A model generated the notes under the pieces. That model did not search any database. It was given only the letters and a program-made list of their open reading frames with translations, and was not told the origin of the DNA. A stretch of DNA of 64,000 nucleotides, taken from the NCBI GenBank assembly GCA_016584305.1, contig JACEEZ010016288.1:1-64000 (forward strand), in the 5' to 3' direction. Shown here piece by piece: positions 58,169 through 64,000 of this stretch. The position numbers were made by a program, and so were the translations under genes. Numbering within the stretch: the stretch's first letter is position 1; each line of letters opens with the position of its first letter. Source of the DNA: Chionoecetes opilio. Lineage: Eukaryota > Arthropoda > Malacostraca > Decapoda > Majidae.

Positions 58169-58425
58169 TTATGACTTACCTTCAGTGTGACACTTGGGCT
58201 TGTTTCTCTTTGCGTATCTGAAATTCTTGGCCGAATTTTTGACACACACACGCAGTTCTTCCTCGACAGACAGAAGACGATTTCTTGATTTGTTTTTAAT
58301 GATGGTCAGGCATGAGAAAGCTGGTTCACATAGGTAAGAAGTTGAAAACTGGAGTAAAACATCCAATGCTTTTACTGAGATGACAGGGTACTCTTGCTTT
58401 GTTGAAATCCAAAACTTGTCAAGTG
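58169..58425 (-). pseudogene. hAT transposase C-terminus
   Basis: The minus-strand reading SLDKFWISTKQEYPVISVKA is followed by the dimerisation region LLQFSTSYLCEPAFSCLTII and KNKSRNRL, then a stop at 58169. This is the conserved hAT C-terminal domain. It is separated from the rest of the protein by the LTR element to the right. Confidence 0.85.
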
Positions 58426-58429
58426 ATAC

Positions 58430-58850
58430 TATAACCGATGACGGGAGTGACGATAGCTAGTTGGTCACACTGGAGAGAGAAACTCTGACTCCAGTGGTAA
58501 GGTTAATTTTAATTGAAAATATCAACATATATATATAAAAAAACAGATTTGAACAATAAATAGTACAATGGTTTTTAGGTCAGCGCGCTAATGCAGTGCG
58601 CGCTGAGTAAGGGGTGAATGTTGAGATGGTGAGCTACATGTTGGTTAATTATAGTTACATTAGAAAACATAAAATAAAGGGTTATGAAAAAGTATATATG
58701 AATACTGAACACTAATAAAAACAAGTTATAATAGTGTGGGCTAAAACCACACGTTTTCTCTTGTAGAGCTGGTGTAAGAGAGAATGAAGTTTATAGGAGG
58801 GACTGCTACAAACTCCCCTCCTAGCGGTGTGTAGGGGGGAAGACGCTACA
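58430..58850 (-). repeat. 3' LTR (minus sense) of the TRIM-like element
   Basis: Matches 60280-60701 almost base for base, differing mainly near the TATAACC edge and in an AT run. Confidence 0.85.
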
Positions 58851-58969
58851 ATACTCCCCTCCTAGTGACGAGGGAGGAGAAACGAGATCTTGGTTGGTGG
58901 AGCGGTGCTGCTGGTGTTACTGTTGCCGATTTGATGTGGTTGACGTGGAGGGCTGTGGTGACCAGTTGC

Positions 58970-59520
58970 TGGCGTGGCAGTGTTGCCGCCATGGCAGTGG
59001 TGCCGCCGGCTGTGTGCGAGCATGGCAGTATTGCCGCCATGGCAGTGTTGCAGGCGTGGCGGTGTTGCGGGCGTGGCAGTGTTGCCGCCGGCTGTGTGCG
59101 GGCGTGGCAGTATTGCTGCCATGGCAGTGTTGCAGGCGTGGCGGTGTTGCGGGCGTGGCAGTGTTACTGCCATGGCAGTGGTGCCGCCGGCTGTGTGTGG
59201 GCGTGGCAGTATTGCCGCCATGGCAGTGTTGCCGCCGGCTGTGTTGCGGGCGTGGCAGTGTTGCGGGCGTGGCAGTGGTGCTGCCGGCTGTGTGCGGGCG
59301 TGGCAGTGTTGCCGCCATGGCAGTGTTGACGCCGGCTGTGTTGCGGGCGTGGCAGTGTTCCGCCATGGCAGTGTTGCCGCCGGCTGTTGCGGGCGTGGCA
59401 GTGTTGCGGCCATGGCAGTGTTGCCGCCTGGTAGTGTTGCCGCCTGGTAGTGTTGCCGCCTGGTAGTGTTGCCGCCTGGTAGTGTTGCCGCCTGGTAGTG
59501 TTGCAGCCTGGTGATGAGTA
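58970..59520. repeat. GGCAGTGTTGCCGCC tandem repeats
   Basis: Units built from GTGGCAGTGTTGC, CGCCATGGCAGTG and CGCCGGCTGTGTGCGGGC, shortening to GTAGTGTTGCCGCCTG units of 18 bases at the right. The long low-complexity frames on both strands (up to 248 codons on the minus strand) are repeat translations. Confidence 0.85.
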
Positions 59521-59715
59521 ATCAATCTCCAGGGCGGTGAGCAATCCACAGGGCGATGAGTAATCCACAGGGCGGTGAGTAATCCACAGGGTGGTGAGTA
59601 ATCCACAGGGCGGTGAGTAATCCACAGGGCGGTGAGTAATCCACAGGGTGGTGAGTAATCCACAGGGTGGTGAGTAATCCAGAGGGCGGTGAGTAATCCA
59701 CAGGGCGGTGAGTAG
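59521..59715. repeat. 19-bp tandem repeat
   Basis: About ten copies of AGGGCGGTGAGTAATCCAC, with GGTGG and GCGATG variants. Confidence 0.9.
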
Positions 59716-59789
59716 CGACCGTGGAGTAAGTTACTCTAGCACCGCGGGGTTGAGGGGTAGGGTTTTGACTGAAAACGCGGGAAACCACG

Positions 59790-60045
59790 CTGAGGGAGCA
59801 GGGGCCGCGCTGAATGCGCGTGAGGCCGTGCTGAGGACGCAGGAAGGCATCAGAGGTTGCAGAGGCCGCGCAGAATGCGCATGAGGCCGCTGAGGACGCA
59901 GTAAGGCGTCAGAGGGCGTAGAAGCCGCGCAGAGTGCGCATCAGGCCGGTGAAGACGCAGTACGGCTTCTGAGGGGGCAGGGGCCGCGCTGAACGCGCAT
60001 AAGGCCGGGCTGATGACGCAAGAAAGCATCAGAGGGGGGCACAGA
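59790..60045. repeat. Repeat of about 60 bp rich in GCCGCGC and ATGCGC
   Basis: About four imperfect copies containing GGCCGCGC, GAATGCGCATGAGGCC, GAGGACGCAG and GGCATCAGAGG. Third internal array of the TRIM-like element. Confidence 0.8.
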
Positions 60046-60279
60046 TGGTGCCAGGGTGGGAGGGGATAACCTTTAAGGTGGCAGCTACACATGAGTGTAG
60101 TTCTCCCAACCTATAGCTCAGCGAAGCGAACCCCATAATGGAAGCTAAGCTTTTTGCCGTAGGAGTGTTAGGACGAATGTGTCTTAAGACGCAGGTCCTT
60201 CCACTGGGAGAATTGTGCTCTTATATAGCACATGTTATAGCCACCTATAGACCATAGCTACACTCCGAGGGTCACCAAT

Positions 60280-60701
60280 TATAACCCATGGGAGTGATGA
60301 TAGCTAGTTGGTCACACTGGAGAGAGAAACTCTGACTCCAGTGGTAAGGTTAATTTTAATTGAAAATATCAACATATATATATATATAAAAAAACAGATT
60401 TGAACAATAAATAGTACAATGGTTTATAGGTCAGCGCGCTAATGCAGTGCGCGCTGAGTAAGGGGTGAATGTTGAGATGGTGAGTTACATGTTGGTTAAT
60501 TATAGTTACATTAGAAAACATAAAATAAAGGGTTATGAAAAAGTATATATGAATACTGAACATTAATAAAAACAAGTTATAATGGTGTGGGCTAAAACCA
60601 CACGTTTTCTCTTGTAGAGCTGGTGTAAGAGAGAATGAAGTTTATAGGAGGGACTGCTACAAACTCCCCTCCCAGCGGTGTGTAGGGGGGAAGCCGCTAC
60701 A
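60280..60701 (-). repeat. 5' LTR (minus sense) of the TRIM-like element
   Basis: Pairs with 58430-58850, with the primer binding site immediately inside (two bases away). Confidence 0.85.
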
Positions 60702-60705
60702 ATAC

Positions 60706-61775
60706 TTCATTAAATTTCATTTTCAATGTTCGATCGCACTGTAGTTCACTCAGTTCTTCCTCTTCTTGCAGACTAATTAGGTTTTCTGTACTTGATGAGA
60801 ACTTAGTGAAGGGGTTTCTCACCCAGTCATACGTATCTGATGACAAGGAGGGGAAGTACTTATGAAGTGTTTCTGACAGTGATCCCAAATGAATTGTAAT
60901 TAATGGAATGACATTTTCATATTCAATCTGAGTTGGAACTTGAAGTAGGAGTGGAAACATTTCGACGTTTCCTCTTGAAAGGTTCTTTTTCCAAACAGCG
61001 AGTTTATTCTTAAATGCAAGAAGTTTGTCTGTGGAAGTTAGAATGTTTTCCTTCGCACCCTGCATGCTGGTGTTCAAGTTATTTCTGCTAAATATGCTAG
61101 TTTCATTTGCCAGTTTGTAGATTCAAGACATTCACAGAAACTGGATTTATTATTCTCTTTGAAGAAAAGCCGCAGTTCCTGTTGCAGCTTGAATACCCTT
61201 GTCAAAACTTTACCTCTCGAAAGCCATCGTACCTCTGTGTGCTGGAGAAGCGTCACGTGATCTTTTTGCATGTTTCCACACAACCTTGCAAATATGCGAG
61301 ACTTCAGAGGGCGCTGCTTTATAAAGTTGACCATGTTCACAGTTATATCAAGGACTTGTTTTAAATCATCCCCAAGAGTTTTTGAAACCATAACTTCTCG
61401 GTGGAGAAAGCAGTGAGTTGTTATGACTTCAGGTTTTTTTTCTTTCACGCGTGATACAAAGCCTTGTACTGAGCCAATAATTGAGGGAGCACCATCAGTG
61501 CAGATTCCAACGCATCGGTTCCATGACAAACCGCAAGATTCCAGGTAAGAAGACAAGATGTTGAAAATGCCGTGGCCTTTGGTAGTTTTTGGCAGTTCTT
61601 TACAGCAAAAATAATTTCCCATTATTTCACCTTCATTTTCAAATCGTACAAATGCCAGAAGCTGAGCTTTACCAGTTATATCAGTTGTCTCATCTACTTA
61701 GAGAGCAAAGTTGTTATTTTGTAATATTTCAGACAAAATACCAGAAATATTGTTGGACTGGTCATCCACACGCCT
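60706..61775 (-). pseudogene. hAT transposase central region
   Basis: The minus-strand reading runs from VDDQSNNISGILSEILQNNN through the first catalytic aspartate in VDETTDITGKAQLLAF and CTDGAPSIIGSVQGFV, then HCFLHREVMVSKTLGDDLKQ, EVRWLSRGKVLTRVFKLQQE, and ends ELQCDRTLKMKFNEV at the LTR insertion. These are the RNase H-like core and insertion domain of ZBED5/GTF2IRD2-type hAT proteins. One TAA at 61698-61700 sits just before the VDETTD motif, and there is a frame change near 61075. Confidence 0.87.
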
Positions 61776-61781
61776 ACTAAT

Positions 61782-62416
61782 AGACTAGGTGACTGAGCTC
61801 GATCTGCCATCTGATGGCCGTCTGGGAACTACCCGGGCAGCTAGAATGTCGGGTCTCGGAGTGTCGGGCTCGACTTATTTTATTATTCCCTACCAAACCA
61901 GCTACAATTAAGTGTTGTCATGGTCAACATAGGCTTATGCAAAATGGAAATATACGAGTTTTACATTATTCATGGCGTTATAATGAGGATTTTTGGCAAA
62001 ATAGAAGCATTCGATCACAGGTGTCCTACAACATTCTACTAAATACTGTAAAGGAATGCTTCAAGGCGGGTGCATGGGTTAATATTACCTTCTCTTTGCA
62101 TACATGGAGGTAATATTAACCCATGCACCCGCCTGAAGCATTCTTTGCAGTATTTAGTAGAATGTTGTAGGACACCTGTGATCGAATGCTTCTATTTTGC
62201 CAAAAATCCTCATTATAACGCCATGAATAATGTAAAACTCGTATATTTCCATTTTGCATAAGCCTATGTTGACCATGACAACACTTAATTGTGGCTGGTT
62301 TGGTAGGGAATAATAGAAAATAAGTCGAGCCCGACACCCCGAGACCCGACATTCTAGCTGCCCGGGTAGTTCCCAGACGGCCACCAGATGGCAGATCGAG
62401 CTCAGTCACCTAGTCT
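61782..62416. mobile_element. Foldback element with 308-bp arms and 17-base loop
   Basis: 61782-62089 and 62107-62416 are reverse complements with only scattered differences. The outer ends AGACTAGGTGACTGAGCTCG and their mirror are perfect. The same 97-codon frame is readable on both strands because of the symmetry and is not a gene. The hAT reading frame continues in phase when the block is removed together with one AT dinucleotide, so it is a true insertion. Confidence 0.88.
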
Positions 62417-62419
62417 ATT

Positions 62420-62947
62420 GTATTATCAGAAACAGGAACCTTGCTTAATTCACTTTCAGCTTCTTCACCTAGCATTGTTCTCACAATTATTTTGCAAGCA
62501 GGCATTATTAGGCTTTCTGCAATAGTTTGACTTTTCATTTTCTTGGCAACTAGCTCAGCCACTAAATAGCTTGCTTCTTGGGCCTTATCACTGATGGTTA
62601 CCTTCTTTCCAAAAACTTTTCTTTGTTTCTGCTGTGAATCCAAGAGTCTTCGAAAATAATCCATGGTTTTATTTGAGAAGTGGCTATGATTAGTAGTGAA
62701 GTGTCGCTTTAACTTGGCTGGGGCCATAGCTGTGTTAGCAAGCTTTTTCCCACAAACAATTAATGCACAAAGGAAGTGGACAGTTTTCTTCTCCAGTCCA
62801 TGTAAAGCCAATGGCCAGATAACTGTCATCGTAAAGGCGATTTTTTTTAGCATCTTTCACTTTTCCTTTACTTGGCTGTGGTATTTGTGATTCTTCGTCA
62901 CTGTCCTTCTCTCCACTGACATGCTTTCTTTTCAAATATTTGAACAT
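62420..62947 (-). pseudogene. hAT transposase N-terminus with BED-type zinc finger
   Basis: The minus-strand start MFKYLKRKHVSGEKDSDEES at 62947 is followed by YLAIGFTWTGEENCPLPLCI, a frame change near 62740, then KKLANTAMAPAKLKRHFTTN and HSHFSNKTMDYF: a BED finger (C-x2-C...H-x4-H) that binds the transposon ends. It then has QKQRKVFGKKVTISDKAQEA, VAELVAKKMKSQTIAESLIM and the VSDNTI motif at the hairpin insertion. The first cysteine pair reads CINC, so the finger would be complete with a single indel restored. Confidence 0.82.
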
Positions 62948-63424
62948 GCTTCAGTCTTTAAAATCCGTATCAAACTAATATTAACAGGTGAGATTAATTA
63001 ACATAACGTTTCACTCGGTTCCGTTGCCCAAAACTGACTGAAGGAAGATGTGTGAACGGCTGGACTGGGGCTCGTGACATGTATGATACTCGTACGGGGT
63101 TGCGTCACCCTCCTACCCAACCCCTGTGATGCCAAACTTGCGGAGTAGGAATGAAGGGCGTATCCCGCACCGGCAATATCACAAATTTTTTTCTTAATTC
63201 TATGCATATTATTTGCTCATATTACTATATACATTGTACTGACTGACCCGTACGAGTATGTTGGTGTCTGGAAAGTGTTTGTGACGTGTTGTTGAGTAGG
63301 AATTATGAATTAAGATCACTGTCATTTTGTAATAACACATAATTATTTTACGGTTTCTCGCGGAACCCCTGGTGATGGTCGGCGGAACCCTAGGGTTCCG
63401 CGGAACCTCGGTTGGGAATCACTG

Positions 63425-63457
63425 CGCGGCTAACCACTTGGCCACCGCCTCCCCTCT
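63425..63457 (-). repeat. 5' part of the interrupted tRNA-like SINE
   Basis: The minus-strand reading GGGGAGGCGGTGGCCAAGTG then GTTAGC is an A-box-like start. It continues on the far side of the hAT element at 57848 and below. Confidence 0.6.
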
Positions 63458-63784
63458 AAATGGTCGTAGATGAAGAAGTAACGGCATATAACAGATAGAT
63501 GAAGAGATATGGTGTTATAACTGATGAGAACCCGCTGTCTGTTATGTGTATTGCTACACTTTTCCAATACCCGGGAAAAAATAAGGTTATTATGGACGAG
63601 AACTGCGCGGTCGCTTCCGCCGTTACCACTTACGTTTTCTATATTAATTTTTTCTCAGTATATTGTAAATTATTAATCCACTTCCGCGTAACCTTCAGAA
63701 CTCATATACATATTGTAGAAATAATAAAGTTGGTTAATACGCATACAGACACACACTCCCCTCTCAGAGGCCCCCCAACCCTTT
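63458..63784. other. Non-coding stretch, nothing recognised
   Basis: The ORF at 63499-63786 (95 codons) has no motif I can name. GGACGAGAACTGCGCGG near 63596 resembles a word near 27148. Confidence 0.35.
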
Positions 63785-63905
63785 AGGAGGTTAGGTTAAG
63801 GTTCGGTTAGGTTCATTATCTCGCCGGTGGGGTAGAGGGGAGCTGAACCCCTCCCGCCCCCGTTATGAGGTTAGATTCGGTTCGGTTCGGGTAATAAGCC
63901 TCCCA
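63785..63905 (+). repeat. TTAGG-like degenerate repeats
   Basis: GGAGGTTAGGTTAAGGTTCG, GGTTAGGTTC and GGTTAGATTCGGTTCGGTTC: degraded telomere-like units interspersed with GGTTC. Confidence 0.5.
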
Positions 63906-64000
63906 GCAGGCAGCAGGGTAAGGCAAGCGGACCACTTTGCAACTGGTGGGCGGGCTGGCGAATGCGGGGGAAAGGGTGGGCGCACTTATTTTCGTACAAT

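Larger units (their letters stand above)
58430..60701 (-). mobile_element. Short non-coding LTR element (TRIM-like) inside the hAT gene
   Basis: LTRs at 58430-58850 and 60280-60701 (421 and 422 bases) are nearly identical and flanked by ATAC on both sides (58426-58429 and 60702-60705). In minus sense the element starts TGTAGCGG. A primer binding site TGGTGACCCTCGG (60265-60277) follows the 5' LTR, and a polypurine tract AGGAGGGGAG (58854-58863) precedes the 3' LTR. The 1.4-kb interior consists of three kinds of tandem repeat and encodes nothing. High LTR similarity suggests recent insertion. Confidence 0.88.
57849..63424 (-). mobile_element. hAT transposon (ZBED5/GTF2IRD2-like) with nested insertions
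   Basis: The left end CAGTGATTCACAACC at 57849-57863 and the right end GGTTGGGAATCACTG at 63410-63424 are inverted copies of a hAT-Charlie-like terminus. The transposase lies on the minus strand. Removing the LTR insertion at 58430-60701 and the hairpin at 61782-62416 leaves about 2.7 kb, a normal hAT size. A long TA run (57925-58078) lies near the left end. The 8 bases beside each end do not match exactly; CGCTAACG and GGCTAACC a few bases out may be a mutated duplication. Confidence 0.8.

Noticed and set aside
58862..59663. Frames up to 248 codons with MDYSPPCGLLTALW-type or Ala/Val-rich repeats
   Set aside because: Direct products of the tandem arrays inside the TRIM-like element, present on both strands without codon bias or domain.
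61814..62409. Same 97-codon protein readable on both strands
   Set aside because: A consequence of the palindrome, with no recognisable domain.

Overview
This window looks like repeat-dominated nuclear DNA from an arthropod, most likely a decapod crustacean. The evidence is TTAGG-type telomere-like motifs at several places (8449, 26478, 49757, 63785), very long CT/GA/CA/TA microsatellites, and a dense mixture of jockey/I-type LINEs, Ty3/Gypsy, BEL/Pao, hAT, P-element and MITE relics. The taxon is an inference from these habits, not from a host gene. I found no intact single-copy host gene, no rRNA, no CRISPR array and nothing prokaryotic.

Layout. 1-7250: sequence with abnormally long single-base runs and no confident gene. 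7250-13600: cleaner DNA with a MADF-domain gene fragment inside a possible DNA transposon, a TTAA-flanked MITE, a long CT microsatellite and a satellite of about 120 bp whose monomers are self-complementary. 13781-25815: two near full-length copies of one LINE (gag-like ORF1; ORF2 with endonuclease, reverse transcriptase, RNase H and a C-terminal zinc knuckle) lying head to head, so that about 12 kb forms a giant inverted repeat around a 0.7-kb spacer with two tRNA-like sequences. 25970-28700: CA repeat, an inverted-repeat-bounded element filled with a TTAGG-derived higher-order satellite, a 35-bp minisatellite and foldback MITEs. 28986-31000: a broken P-element transposase. 31300-41000: non-autonomous elements, then a second zone of run-rich sequence that holds corrupted copies of neighbouring DNA and a C2H2 zinc-finger array. 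41100-43100: GA/CT microsatellites, a hAT-type MITE and a second MADF fragment. 43249-46000: 5' part of a BEL/Pao element. 46084-51213: LTR and pol remains of two further LTR families, an inverted-repeat structure holding a LINE 3' end, and a MITE. 51674-56549: a complete LTR element without pol, flanked by a 4-bp target duplication. 57720-63457: a nest in which a tRNA-like SINE is split by a hAT element, itself interrupted by a complete non-coding LTR element and by a 0.6-kb foldback hairpin.

The genes do not form a pathway. All recognisable proteins are transposition functions, and nearly all carry frameshifts or stops. The most informative content is structural: nesting order, target duplications, self-complementary satellites, duplicated LTR junctions and tandem primer-binding-site-like repeats. 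Two zones have a sequence texture that points to assembly or consensus error, and calls inside them are kept deliberately weak.
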